DNA of 64,000 bases from an uncultured Bacteroidota bacterium (GTDB lineage: Bacteria > Bacteroidota > Bacteroidia > Flavobacteriales > Flavobacteriaceae). Shown one piece after another: positions 39,230-49,785 of this stretch; the stretch's first letter is position 1, and every line of letters begins with the position of its first letter. The translations under genes were made by a program, and so were the position numbers. The notes beneath the pieces are model-generated. The model was not told the DNA's origin. It saw only the letters and a program-made list of their open reading frames with translations, and did not search any database. Location of the stretch: NCBI GenBank assembly GCA_902618245.1, contig CACMZR010000002.1:1-64000 (forward strand). Reading direction: 5' to 3'.

Positions 39230-41081
39230 AAATATTTTGTTTTATTTTACCCTAGCAGTCTCAGTAATATTTATTTGTCAATTGATAGTATTACAATTAT
39301 TTAAGTCTGAATATTCTGAGCGGTCTCTTAGTAATGCTACTCTAGAGCGAACAGTTTATCCACCTCGAGGACTAATATATGATAGGAATGGTAAGTTATG
39401 GGTTAGTAACAAACCTGTATATGATTTAATGGTAGTCCCCGAAAATTTGAAAAAATTTGATACTGTTGAACTTACTCAAAATTTGAAAATATCAAAGAAC
39501 GAGCTTATTGAGAAAATTGAAAGTGCAGAACAATTTTCAAAAAAATTACCCTCTGTTATAGAGCGTCAATTATCATTGTCAGAAATATCGGTTATTCAAG
39601 AAAAAATGTGGAAATTTCCAGGTTTTTATTTTCAAAAAAAAACAACGAGAGATTATGTGCTCCCAATCGGAGGAAATATTCTGGGTTATATAAGTGAAAC
39701 AAATAAAAGAGAGTTAGAAATGAAACCGGATTACGACCTTGGAGAAATGATTGGAAGACAAGGAATTGAAAAAACATATGAAAAAATTCTTCGCGGTAAA
39801 AAGGGTATCAAAATTTTTCAAAAAGATCGTTTTAACAGAATAATAGGTCCCTATGAGGATGGTAATTATGACAAAGCTCCTGAAGCCGCTGAAAATTTGA
39901 CTTTAACTCTAGACTCTGATTTACAAAATTATGGTGAATCTTTGATGCAAAATAAAAGAGGTGGAATTGTTGCCATAGAACCTAGAAGTGGTGAAGTGTT
40001 AGCTCTTATTACTGCACCTAATTACAATCCCAACATTCTTATAGGAAGAGATAGATCAAAATTCTTTAATAAATTGGTAGCTGATACAATTTCTAAACCT
40101 CTTTTTGATAGGAGTTTACAAGCTGAATATTCTCCAGGATCTCCATTTAAACTATTAAATGCCCTTATTGGTCTTCAAGAAAATATTATCACTCCAGAAA
40201 CTATTTTTTCCTGTAATGAAGGGCACTATTATGCGAAAGGGGCCTTTATGAAATGTCATAACGGCATAGGTACAAAAAGTAATCTAATTAAAGGAATCTA
40301 CAAATCTTGCAATAGTTATTTTGCAAAGACTTTTGTTAGAATAATTGAGAGTGAATCAAGTCCAGAAAAGGGCATAGACTTATGGAAAAACTACTTAACA
40401 AGTTTTGGATTAGGAAATTATTTGGGGTATGATTTACCAATTGGAAAACCAGGATTTATACCTGGTAGCGATTATTACAATGATTGGTATCCTGAAAAAA
40501 ATTGGAGCTCAACCACAGTAATATCCAATGCAATAGGTCAAGGAGAGATTCTAACAACACCTATCCAAATGGCAAATTTTACTGCTGCTATTGCGAATCG
40601 TGGTTTTTACATAAAACCACACTTTAAAAAATCATTTGATAATATAATTAATGACTCATTATACCCTGTCAAAAGAACTTTGATTGATTCCAAACATTTT
40701 GAAACTGTTATTGAAGGAATGCATCAAGTAGTTGAAAAAGGTACTGCACGCATAGCAAAAATAAACGGACTTGAAATTTGTGGTAAAACCGGAACTGTAG
40801 AAAACTTTATCCGCCTTAATAATGAGAAAACTCAGCTAACCGATCATTCAATTTTTATTGCATTTGCTCCCAAAGAAAATCCTAAAATTGCACTAGCTGT
40901 TTTTATAGAGAATGGATATTGGGGGGCGAGATGGGCGGCTCCAATCGCAAGTTTAATGATAGAGAAGTATCTTAGAAAAGAAGTTAAACGTAAATGGCTT
41001 GAAAAAAGAATTACTGAGGGAAGCCTTATTGCTGAGTATGAAAAACCTTTACTTGGTAAACCTTTTAATATAAATGAATAA
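39219..41081 (+). CDS. mrdA: penicillin-binding protein 2
   Basis: SPFK (SxxK), SCN, CGKTGT motifs; YPPRGLIYDRNGKLW. Confidence 0.95.
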   Translation: MIRKNILFYFTLAVSVIFICQLIVLQLFKSEYSERSLSNATLERTVYPPRGLIYDRNGKLWVSNKPVYDLMVVPENLKKFDTVELTQNLKISKNELIEKIESAEQFSKKLPSVIERQLSLSEISVIQEKMWKFPGFYFQKKTTRDYVLPIGGNILGYISETNKRELEMKPDYDLGEMIGRQGIEKTYEKILRGKKGIKIFQKDRFNRIIGPYEDGNYDKAPEAAENLTLTLDSDLQNYGESLMQNKRGGIVAIEPRSGEVLALITAPNYNPNILIGRDRSKFFNKLVADTISKPLFDRSLQAEYSPGSPFKLLNALIGLQENIITPETIFSCNEGHYYAKGAFMKCHNGIGTKSNLIKGIYKSCNSYFAKTFVRIIESESSPEKGIDLWKNYLTSFGLGNYLGYDLPIGKPGFIPGSDYYNDWYPEKNWSSTTVISNAIGQGEILTTPIQMANFTAAIANRGFYIKPHFKKSFDNIINDSLYPVKRTLIDSKHFETVIEGMHQVVEKGTARIAKINGLEICGKTGTVENFIRLNNEKTQLTDHSIFIAFAPKENPKIALAVFIENGYWGARWAAPIASLMIEKYLRKEVKRKWLEKRITEGSLIAEYEKPLLGKPFNINE

Positions 41082-42327
41082 AAAATTTCTTTCAAGACTA
41101 GATTGGCTAAGTATTTTAATTTTTATAATACTTGTAGGCTTTGGTATTTTAAATATTTATTCAGCTACATATTCCGAATTCTCTATTTCAATTTTTAATT
41201 CAGGAAATCCTGCAGGCAAACAATTTTGGATATTTATGATATCATTAGTATTAATGCCATTTATTTTATTTGTAAATACTAGTTTTTTTGAACATTTATC
41301 AAATATATTTTATGGAATTTCAATAATTAGTTTAATCGGTTTGTTATTTTTTGGACAAAAAATTTCAGGAGCGACATCCTGGTACACAGTTGGTGGATTT
41401 AGTTTTCAGCCCTCTGAATTTGCTAAACTTACAACCGCTTTATTAATTGCGACAAACTTAAGCTCTATTCAGACAGACATAAAAAAAGTTAAAGATATTT
41501 TGAAGTTATTTAGTATAATTTTATTCCCAATGTTTTTAATAATTCTTCAGTCTGATGCGGGTTCTGCTATTGTTTTTCTAGGAATAGTTTTTGCTTTTTT
41601 ACGAGAAGGTTTAAATATGAAATTTCTCTATTTAAGTTTTTTATCATCATTTATTTTTGTACTTACATTACTTCTTAAACCATTGCTTTTGAGTCTTATT
41701 TTAATTTTGATCTTTACAACAATATATCGTTATCTGATAAGTAAGTTCCCTAAAACAAATAAATCACCTTTTTTGATAGTTTTGATTACATCTATTATTT
41801 TTTCATTTTCAGTCGACTTTATTTTTAACACAATTTTCGAGCAAAGACATCGTGATCGATTTAATGTAATTCTTGGTATAGAAACTGACTTAAAGGGTAT
41901 AGGATACAACATTAACCAGTCTAAAATTGCGATTGGATCTGGGGGTTTTGATGGAAAGGGTTATCTAAATGGAACTCAAACCAAGGGAGGATTTGTCCCA
42001 GAACAACACACCGATTATATATTTAGTACTGTTGGAGAAGAATGGGGTTTTATCGGAAGTAGCATTCTTATTATTTTTTATACATTTTTGATGCTTAGGA
42101 TATTATCTCGAGCTGAAAAACATACTCAATCATTCCCAAGGATTTTCTCCTATAGCTTTGTTGGCATGTTATTTATTCACTTTTTAGTAAATATAGGTAT
42201 GACCTTAGGATTATTTCCAACAGTAGGAATTCCACTTCCTTATATTAGCTATGGTGGAACCAACCTTTTGGCTTTTAGTTTAATGTTTTTTATATATTTA
42301 AATTTTGATGCAAATAGATTAAATTAA
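41074..42327 (+). CDS. rodA: rod shape-determining SEDS protein RodA
   Basis: 10-TM SEDS features; FVPEQHTDYIFSTVGEEWGF; GIPLPYISYGGTNLL. Confidence 0.96.
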   Translation: MNKKFLSRLDWLSILIFIILVGFGILNIYSATYSEFSISIFNSGNPAGKQFWIFMISLVLMPFILFVNTSFFEHLSNIFYGISIISLIGLLFFGQKISGATSWYTVGGFSFQPSEFAKLTTALLIATNLSSIQTDIKKVKDILKLFSIILFPMFLIILQSDAGSAIVFLGIVFAFLREGLNMKFLYLSFLSSFIFVLTLLLKPLLLSLILILIFTTIYRYLISKFPKTNKSPFLIVLITSIIFSFSVDFIFNTIFEQRHRDRFNVILGIETDLKGIGYNINQSKIAIGSGGFDGKGYLNGTQTKGGFVPEQHTDYIFSTVGEEWGFIGSSILIIFYTFLMLRILSRAEKHTQSFPRIFSYSFVGMLFIHFLVNIGMTLGLFPTVGIPLPYISYGGTNLLAFSLMFFIYLNFDANRLN

Positions 42328-43400
42328 CTTTTCACATCTAATGCATCACGAAGACTGTTTCCTAAAGTCATAAATGACAAAACTAGACTCATAATTGCTA
42401 AACCAGGTAGGATAGTTAAATATGGCTTACCGAGAAGTAAATAATTGAAGTGGTTTTTTATCATACCTCCCCAACTTGGCATCGGCGGCTGGGCTCCTAT
42501 ACCTAAAAATCCTAGACCGCTTTCCATTAATATAGCGCTTGCAAAATTAGCAGCTGATATAATTATAAGTGGACCTATAGTTATTGGAAGTATGTGATTA
42601 ATTAGTACCCTCATTTTTGAAAACCCTAATACTAATCCTGCTTTGACATAAAATTCTTCTTTAGTAGACTTAACTAACCCTCTTACTAACCTCGCTACTT
42701 CAACCCACATAGTAATTCCTACAGCAACAAAAACTTGCCAAAATCCTTTACCAAGTGCTAAAGTTATAGCAATAACCATCAAAAGAGTTGGGACTGACCA
42801 AACTATATTAATGAGCCAAATTATGATTTTATCAATCCATCCTCCATAAAATCCAGCAATCGATCCAAAAAAAATGCCTAAAATTAAAGAAATAATTACT
42901 GCAACAAAGCCAATAGAAATTGATACTCTAGAACCTATAATTAGACGACTTAATAAATCTCTACCGAATTTATCTGTCCCTAAAATAAAAAACTTCTTCT
43001 TTAAATATTTCTTTTCTATTTCATTCCTGCCTATTCCCTCTGCAAAATCGTTATAATCAACTTTTTCAAAATAATCTGTAGCATTACCATATCTTTTGAA
43101 TAAAATTCCATCATTTACCCAGCTTATGTCTTTAACAGGAATTTCCTCATTACTAGTAATATTTCCGTTAAAAAAACTTTTCCTAGTGGTTGAAATATTT
43201 CTAGGAACTATTAGTAATAAGCAAGAAAAACCAGGTCCTTTAGAATGGATAGATAAATGCATTTGATTTGCATTTCTAGTTTTATCTGGTGCCAATTGGT
43301 ATGCGAAAGTTGCAACGATAATAACTAAAAATATATAAATAGCACTAATTTGAGCCCAGACGTCCTTTTTTAAATATTTTAAAGTCCGCTTTAACTCCAA
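42324..43400 (-). CDS. ABC transporter permease (DppC/OppC family)
   Basis: 'FILGTDKFGRDLLSRLIIGSRVSI', 'ILMESGLGFLGIGAQPPMPSWGGMI'. Confidence 0.92.
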   Translation of the reverse strand: MELKRTLKYLKKDVWAQISAIYIFLVIIVATFAYQLAPDKTRNANQMHLSIHSKGPGFSCLLLIVPRNISTTRKSFFNGNITSNEEIPVKDISWVNDGILFKRYGNATDYFEKVDYNDFAEGIGRNEIEKKYLKKKFFILGTDKFGRDLLSRLIIGSRVSISIGFVAVIISLILGIFFGSIAGFYGGWIDKIIIWLINIVWSVPTLLMVIAITLALGKGFWQVFVAVGITMWVEVARLVRGLVKSTKEEFYVKAGLVLGFSKMRVLINHILPITIGPLIIISAANFASAILMESGLGFLGIGAQPPMPSWGGMIKNHFNYLLLGKPYLTILPGLAIMSLVLSFMTLGNSLRDALDVKS

Positions 43401-43417
43401 CTTAATTTACTGTATAT

Positions 43418-45556
43418 TTACTTTTTTGCTATAGAGCGGTTAGCATCTAGTGATGAAAGGTCTTTAAGAATTCTAACTGCCTCAGTAATATAAAAATCTT
43501 TCTTTAAAGATTCAATTCCTCTATTTCTTTTTTCAATAGTCGTACCACTTGGTGGAGTTTTTTGACCTGCTTCAGGAAGCCATTGAAATTCGAAAGGTGC
43601 AATAAATTCTGATAATTTATCAAAACGTTTTGCATATTTTTTCTTCGATTCCATTTCAGTTTTAAAGGAATCATAGTCTAAAAAATATGAGAAGTCACTT
43701 TGTTGCCTTTTTACCCATAATGCCTGTTCATCAATCAGTGATACTATAGGATTTTCTTTTAATCTTTTTTTACTCTGTTCTACTGCATAATCATAATTAT
43801 TCATGACTGATGGTTTATAATTTGCAGGTGTTATACGATCCCATGATAATGGATTATCTTGATCTTTTTCACCCATTTCAACATAAGCATAACGATCTGG
43901 AAAAATAATATCACTTTTTACACCTTCAAGTTGTGTCGATTTCCCATTCACACGATAAAATTTATCAGTCGTTACCTTTAAAGCTCCCAAGTCTCCATAG
44001 GTTCCCCCAGTTATCATTTTATTCAAATCAATAACATTTTGAACTGTCCCCTTACCAAATGTCTGCTCACTACCTAAGATAATTGCTCTCTTGTAATCTT
44101 GGAGTGCCGCAGCAATAATTTCAGATGCAGATGCCGAAAACTCATTAACTAATATAACCAAAGGACCATTCCAAACTATAGAAGAATCGACATCCCTTAG
44201 GACCTCTTTTCTACCCCCAGTACTCTTGACCTGAACAACTGGCCCTTTATCAATAAAATAACCTGTCATATCAACAACTGTTTTCAAAGAGCCCCCACCA
44301 TTATTCCTCAAATCAAGAATGATTCCTTTTACATTTTTCTCTTTTAGTTGTTTTAATTCTTTTTTAACATCAACTGCTGCATTACGTTCATTATAATTTT
44401 CAAAATTGATATAAAATTTTGGTAATTCAATTAATCCATAATCACCAGAAGTATCTTTGATCAGTGTTGATTTTGCATAAGTTTCTTCAAGTTCAACAAC
44501 ATCTCTTATAATAGATATTTCTTCAATATTTCCCTCAACTCGTTTAATGGTAAGAAAAACTTTTGTCCCTTTAGGACCTTTAATCAACTTTACAGCTTCA
44601 TCAATGACCATTCCCGAAATATCGATAGCTTCAAGTTGATCATCCTGTCTAACTTTTAAAATTGCATCTCCTACTTCAAGATTATCCTGCCTCCAAACAG
44701 GGCCTCCAGAAATAATTTCTACAACTTTTATTTGTTGATTTCTTTTACTAAGCCTAGCTCCAATACCTTCAAATTTCCCTGACATAGACATATCAAACCT
44801 ATCTTTGTCCCTTGGAGCAAAATAATATGTATGCGGATCAAATTGAAGTACTATTGAGTTTAAATAAATTGAAAACCAATCTTTTCTTTTCTGATCATTA
44901 TAAATTTCGAATAAATTGTTGATGTTTTCCTCTATATCTTTTCTAGCATTCTTTTCTATTTCTATGTCAGAAATCATTTCATAGGAATTATCTAACTTCT
45001 TTTTTTCAATTTCTTCATCTTTTTTTGCTGTAAATGTCTCAAGTGCATTTAGTTTAAATCTTTTCCTCCAAAAAGTCTTTAATTCGTTAAGTGAATTAGC
45101 GTAAGGTATAGATTCGAAGTCTAAATTAATTTCCTCTTTTATATTGAAGTCAAATGGTTTATTTAATATTTCTGAGTAAAATCCTTCCACTTGTTCCATT
45201 CGCTCCTTCAACTTTGAAAAAGTAAGATTAAAAAAATTGATTTGTGCATTTTTTATCTCGTCATCAATTTTAAAACGGAATGATTCAAATGACCTTATAT
45301 CTGATTGAAGAAAGAATCTGTGTTGACCATCTAAGCTTTCTAAATAATTCATAAAAACGTTTTCAGAAAAGGAATCATTTATTTCTCGTGGATCATAATG
45401 TCCTCGTTTAATTACATAGGAAATTATCTCAATAAGTAACTTATCTTTGTTTGGATCTTGATCTTTTAAAGCAACTCCGTAAATTAAGGCACTACAAAAA
45501 ATAAAAACTAATAACCAAATATATTTTCGAAAAAATGTAATCTTGAGTATCTTTTT
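43418..45556 (-). CDS. carboxy-terminal processing peptidase (S41, Prc/Tsp-like)
   Basis: PDZ plus S41 domain; LVNEFSASASEIIAAALQDYKRA, GSEQTFGKGTVQ; start at second Met because the promoter box covers the first. Confidence 0.93.
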   Translation of the reverse strand, partial: KKILKITFFRKYIWLLVFIFCSALIYGVALKDQDPNKDKLLIEIISYVIKRGHYDPREINDSFSENVFMNYLESLDGQHRFFLQSDIRSFESFRFKIDDEIKNAQINFFNLTFSKLKERMEQVEGFYSEILNKPFDFNIKEEINLDFESIPYANSLNELKTFWRKRFKLNALETFTAKKDEEIEKKKLDNSYEMISDIEIEKNARKDIEENINNLFEIYNDQKRKDWFSIYLNSIVLQFDPHTYYFAPRDKDRFDMSMSGKFEGIGARLSKRNQQIKVVEIISGGPVWRQDNLEVGDAILKVRQDDQLEAIDISGMVIDEAVKLIKGPKGTKVFLTIKRVEGNIEEISIIRDVVELEETYAKSTLIKDTSGDYGLIELPKFYINFENYNERNAAVDVKKELKQLKEKNVKGIILDLRNNGGGSLKTVVDMTGYFIDKGPVVQVKSTGGRKEVLRDVDSSIVWNGPLVILVNEFSASASEIIAAALQDYKRAIILGSEQTFGKGTVQNVIDLNKMITGGTYGDLGALKVTTDKFYRVNGKSTQLEGVKSDIIFPDRYAYVEMGEKDQDNPLSWDRITPANYKPSVMNNYDYAVEQSKKRLKENPIVSLIDEQALWVKRQQSDFSYFLDYDSFKTEMESKKKYAKRFDKLSEFIAPFEFQWLPEAGQKTPPSGTTIEKRNRGIESLKKDFYITEAVRILKDLSSLDANRSIAKK

Positions 45557-45565
45557 CATTGCGAG

Positions 45566-45573
45566 CAAATATA
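45566..45573 (-). promoter_or_regulatory. candidate -7 box TATATTTG of the S41 peptidase gene
   Basis: CAAATATA on + strand, 9 nt upstream of ATG 45556. Confidence 0.45.
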
Positions 45574-45631
45574 AGGATATTATAATACACTTTTATTAGA
45601 GTTATATAAAAGAAAGCGGATAAAGATTTGC

Positions 45632-45639
45632 TAAATTTG
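45632..45639 (+). promoter_or_regulatory. candidate -7 box TAAATTTG of surE
   Basis: TANNTTTG match, 15 nt before ATG. Confidence 0.45.
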
Positions 45640-45654
45640 CCATGAAATTTATCT

Positions 45655-46425
45655 ATGAATAAAAAACCACTCATTCTAGTTACAAATGATGATGGAATTA
45701 CCGCTCCTGGTCTTCGAGCACTTGTAAAAATAATGAGTGATATTGGAGAAGTTATTGTTGTAGCACCAGATTCGCCACGATCAGCTATGGGGCATGCCAT
45801 CACAATAAACTCTATACTACACTGCAAAAAAATAAAATCAGATAACATCAACACAATTCAGTATAGCTGCTCTGGAACACCTGCTGACTGTGTCAAATTA
45901 GCCATAAATGAAATCTTAGATCGAAAACCTGACATTTGTGTTTCAGGGATTAATCATGGGTCAAATTCTTCAATAAATGTAGTTTATTCAGGTACAATGA
46001 GTGCAGCTATTGAGGCAGGGATTCAAGGAGTTCCTTCAATTGGTTTCTCATTATTGGATTTTAAATGGAATGCTGATTTCAAACCATTTAAAAATTACAT
46101 TGAAAAACTAACTCTTGAAGTCATTAATAATCCCACATCTAAAAATTTAATCCTAAATGTTAATTTGCCAAAACTAAAGGAAAATCAAATTAAAGGAATT
46201 AAAATTTGTAGACAGGCTAATACGACTTGGTTAGAAAAATTTGATAAGCGTTCAAACCCCATGGGTGAAAAATATTATTGGTTGACAGGAACTTTTTTAA
46301 ACAACGATAATGGTATAGATACTGATGAATGGGCTCTAGATAATGGCTATATTTCCGTAGTACCTACAAAGTTTGATTTAACTGATCACAATATGATTCA
46401 GACACTGAAAAAATGGAATTTATAA
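45655..46425 (+). CDS. surE: 5'/3'-nucleotidase SurE
   Basis: LVTNDDGITAPGLRAL; SGTPADCVKLA; GINHGSNSSINVVYSGTMSAAIEG-like. Confidence 0.97.
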   Translation: MNKKPLILVTNDDGITAPGLRALVKIMSDIGEVIVVAPDSPRSAMGHAITINSILHCKKIKSDNINTIQYSCSGTPADCVKLAINEILDRKPDICVSGINHGSNSSINVVYSGTMSAAIEAGIQGVPSIGFSLLDFKWNADFKPFKNYIEKLTLEVINNPTSKNLILNVNLPKLKENQIKGIKICRQANTTWLEKFDKRSNPMGEKYYWLTGTFLNNDNGIDTDEWALDNGYISVVPTKFDLTDHNMIQTLKKWNL

Positions 46426-46706
46426 AAAGTAAATATTTTTTCTGGGGACTATTTGCGGGATTATTATGGACAAGTTTTGGCGTGTTGATATTATTATTTT
46501 TCCTATCTGAAGTTCCACTTGAGGAAAGTATTTTAAAATTATACAAAAAACAAAAATTGGGGGGGGTGATTTCACTTGCAGCACTTATTAATTTGCCCAT
46601 TTTTTTTATTGCACTCAGAAAAAATAAATTTGATTTTGCAGCTGGGTTAGTCGCAATTTCTTTGATCCTAGTTTTTCTGATTGGAATTTTAAAAATAAAC
46701 TTTTAA
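46413..46706 (+). CDS. small membrane protein between surE and lpxB
   Basis: Overlaps surE by 13 nt, 2-3 predicted TM segments, in-operon context. Confidence 0.7.
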   Translation: MEFIKSKYFFWGLFAGLLWTSFGVLILLFFLSEVPLEESILKLYKKQKLGGVISLAALINLPIFFIALRKNKFDFAAGLVAISLILVFLIGILKINF

Positions 46707-46719
46707 AAAACTTTAACCT

Positions 46720-47832
46720 GTGAAATATTATATTATTTCAGGAGAAGCATCAGGAGATCTTTACGGTTCATTATTAGTTAAAGCTCTTAAATCTTTTGAT
46801 AAAAAGGCAAAATTTCGGGCGTGGGGAGGTGATTTAATGAAAAAGGAGGGTTCAGTTGTTGTAAAGCATTATAGAGAACTTGCGGTTATGGGGTTCGTAG
46901 ATGTTTTTCTCAGTATTCCAAAAATGATTAAATATTTAAAGTTTTGTAAAAAAGATATTAAAGATTTTAATCCAGATACAATAATTTACATTGATTATCC
47001 TGGTTTTAACTTAAGAATAGCCAAATGGGCTAAGAAAAAGGGATTTAAGAACCACTACTATATAAGTCCTAAAATTTGGGCTTGGAAAGAGTGGAGGGTA
47101 AAACAGATAAAACAAAATATAGATGCACTTTATGTAATTCTTGAATTTGAAAAAAAATTTTTTGAAATAAAATATGACATCCCTGTTCATTTTGTCGGGC
47201 ATCCTCAGTTGGATCTACACAAAAATTTTATTGAAAATCCTCTTTTTAAAAAGAAATATAATTTAAATCAGGAAAAAATTATTGCCCTATTACCTGGTAG
47301 TAGACTTCAAGAAATAAATAAAATTTTACCTGTCTTTATTAAAGTTGCAAAAAAATTTAATGAATATCAATTTATTATAGCTGGAGCTCCTGGAATACCC
47401 TCTGAAAAGTATGACTCTTTCATTAAAAATTCAAATATTAAGATTGTTTACAACCAAACTTACGATGTTTTAAATTGCAGCACATTTGCATTAGTAGCAA
47501 GTGGTACAGCAACCCTAGAGGCAGCTCTTTTTAATATCCCTCAGATTGTTTGCTACAAAACTAAACCCATAAATTACTGGATTGCTAGGAAATTTGTTAA
47601 AGTTAAATATGTATCCCTTGTAAACCTTATTTTAAATAAAAAAAGTTTGGTTGAACTTATTCAAAAAGAATTAAATTTTGAAAACCTAACTTTAAGCTTA
47701 AACAGGCTTTTAAAAGTAAGAGAATTAGAAAAGATGAAAAATGATTACATAAAATTGAAATTAATGTTAGGTAAACCAGGAGCCAGCAATAGAACTGCCA
47801 GATTGATTTTTAATTCAATAAAATCTAATTGA
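46720..47832 (+). CDS. lpxB: lipid-A-disaccharide synthase
   Basis: IISGEASGDLYGS; FVGHP; ALLPGSRLQEI; GTG start. Confidence 0.96.
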   Translation: MKYYIISGEASGDLYGSLLVKALKSFDKKAKFRAWGGDLMKKEGSVVVKHYRELAVMGFVDVFLSIPKMIKYLKFCKKDIKDFNPDTIIYIDYPGFNLRIAKWAKKKGFKNHYYISPKIWAWKEWRVKQIKQNIDALYVILEFEKKFFEIKYDIPVHFVGHPQLDLHKNFIENPLFKKKYNLNQEKIIALLPGSRLQEINKILPVFIKVAKKFNEYQFIIAGAPGIPSEKYDSFIKNSNIKIVYNQTYDVLNCSTFALVASGTATLEAALFNIPQIVCYKTKPINYWIARKFVKVKYVSLVNLILNKKSLVELIQKELNFENLTLSLNRLLKVRELEKMKNDYIKLKLMLGKPGASNRTARLIFNSIKSN

Positions 47833-47836
47833 ATAA

Positions 47837-48379
47837 TTACCCTCTAAAACGCGGTACAAAGTTATTCTTGTAATTTTCAAAGTCTTCAGGTTTTGAAAAA
47901 ACTTGGTAGTCGCCTTGTTTTATCATTTTCAAATAAAGTTCAATTTGTTTTGGTTTGTAATAACCAACCAATGGCATAATTGGATCTCCATCTTCGCTAA
48001 AAAAAACCATTGTTGGATATCCCCTTACCCCAAGAAATTGTGTAAACTGATGAGTTGCATTTCTTCCATTTCTGTTAGGGTCGTAATTCGGGTTTGAAAA
48101 TTTTTGATTATAAAAGGTTATTTCTTCTGTCCCTTCAGCATTAAATTTTACTGCATAAAAATGCTCACTAATATAACGAGACACATCTGGATTTTGGAAA
48201 GTGATTTTATCTAATAGCTTGCAAGGGCCACACCAATTAGTGTAAACATCCATAAAAATTTTCTTGGGCTCTTTTTTTTGAGCTGCTCTTGCTTCATCTA
48301 AAGTCATCCAATTAATCTTTTGAGCGAATAATTCAATTGAGTTAATCAGGAAAATTAATATGAATATTGTACGAACCAA
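47837..48379 (-). CDS. thioredoxin family protein (DUF255-like), secreted
   Basis: Signal peptide; CGPC in FMDVYTNWCGPCKLLD. Confidence 0.9.
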   Translation of the reverse strand: MVRTIFILIFLINSIELFAQKINWMTLDEARAAQKKEPKKIFMDVYTNWCGPCKLLDKITFQNPDVSRYISEHFYAVKFNAEGTEEITFYNQKFSNPNYDPNRNGRNATHQFTQFLGVRGYPTMVFFSEDGDPIMPLVGYYKPKQIELYLKMIKQGDYQVFSKPEDFENYKNNFVPRFRG

Positions 48380-48419
48380 AACTTAAAACTTATAAAATCA
48401 CTATAAAGTTACAAAACAA

Positions 48420-49766
48420 TTAAATTTTCTGAAGTTCTTCAGCCCCATGTGTAAGTTTTTTCAACTGTTTAAGAAGTAAAATAACTAATAAAGCAATAAG
48501 TGTACAAAAAATAAATATACCTGTGAAGATTTGCTTTTCTCCTGCTTTTTCAGCAAAACTTCCAATTGCAGCAGCAAGTTTATTTCCTAAGCCAGTAGCA
48601 GCCCAATATAGACCCATTATTGATGAAGAATACTTCAATGGAGCTAATTTGGTTATAAATGACAAGGATACAGGCGATGCACACAATTCTCCAATGGTAT
48701 GAAACAAATAGGCTAATATTAGCCAGTACATAGCTGATTTACCATAAACTTCGTAATCTGACGAAGCAAAACGCATAAACATAAAACCAAATCCCATAAT
48801 CAAAATTCCAATTGCAATTTTGTACAATGATGATGCTTCTTTACCTTTTAATTTCCATCGCATCCAAAATCCTCCCACAGAAACAGCAAGAGTAATTATA
48901 AAAAATGAATTTAAAGATTGAAACCATGAAGCTGGAATTTCAATCCCTAAAAGCATCCGATCTGTTTTTTGTTTTGCATAAAGATTCATTAAACCACCTG
49001 CTTGTTCAAAAGCACCCCAAAAAATAATTATTAATAAAAAAGAGATTAGTAAAACTTTTATCCTGTCCCTCTCAACTTGAGTAAGTTTGTGCTTTATTAA
49101 TTTATTGTCCGGATGAGAACTTTTACCAATAAAATCTCCTACTCCTTCTAAGTATCTCTGCCCATAAAAATAAGTTAATTGTCCAAAAAACATTCCAATT
49201 GCAGCCAAACCAAAACCATAATGCCAATTGTATGTCTCTCCAACCCATCCACATAAAATAGGTGCCGCAAATCCACCAATATTAATACCCATGTAAAAAA
49301 TGTAAAATCCTAAGTCCCTTCTCTCATCTCCTTTTTGATATAGACCCCCCACCATACTAGAAATATTTGGTTTGAGACCTCCTACACCTAAAATGACAAA
49401 AAAACAACCTAAATAAAAACTAAGCTCGTTATCAAAAGCCAAAATTGTATGTCCAATACAAAGTAAAATACCACCTAACATTACCGTTTTCTTTTGACCT
49501 AATATTTTATCCGCAATCCATCCACCAGGTAAAGACGCTAGGTAAACCAACATAGTATACCATCCATAAAGAGAAATAGCTTCTGAATTGGTCCATCCAA
49601 ATCCTGGATTTTCAGAATCTGTTTTAGCTACAAGAAAGAGAGTAAATAAAGCTCTCATGCCATAATAAGAAAATCGCTCCCACAATTCAGTAAAAAATAA
49701 AACATAAAGTCCGGAAGGATGTCCAAACATTGACTTAGGTCCTATTAATTTTTTATTTTCTACCAT
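48420..49766 (-). CDS. POT family di/tripeptide MFS transporter
   Basis: ELWERFSYYGMRALFTLFL; GGWIADKILGQKKTVMLGG; FFYMGINIGGF-like. Confidence 0.94.
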   Translation of the reverse strand: MVENKKLIGPKSMFGHPSGLYVLFFTELWERFSYYGMRALFTLFLVAKTDSENPGFGWTNSEAISLYGWYTMLVYLASLPGGWIADKILGQKKTVMLGGILLCIGHTILAFDNELSFYLGCFFVILGVGGLKPNISSMVGGLYQKGDERRDLGFYIFYMGINIGGFAAPILCGWVGETYNWHYGFGLAAIGMFFGQLTYFYGQRYLEGVGDFIGKSSHPDNKLIKHKLTQVERDRIKVLLISFLLIIIFWGAFEQAGGLMNLYAKQKTDRMLLGIEIPASWFQSLNSFFIITLAVSVGGFWMRWKLKGKEASSLYKIAIGILIMGFGFMFMRFASSDYEVYGKSAMYWLILAYLFHTIGELCASPVSLSFITKLAPLKYSSSIMGLYWAATGLGNKLAAAIGSFAEKAGEKQIFTGIFIFCTLIALLVILLLKQLKKLTHGAEELQKI

Positions 49767-49785
49767 AATTTGTGTAGGTATTATA

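Noticed and set aside
45492-45854. Minus-strand 120-aa ORF covering the S41 peptidase/surE divergent region
   Set aside because: Overlaps surE antisense and the promoter region; surE is clearly the real gene.
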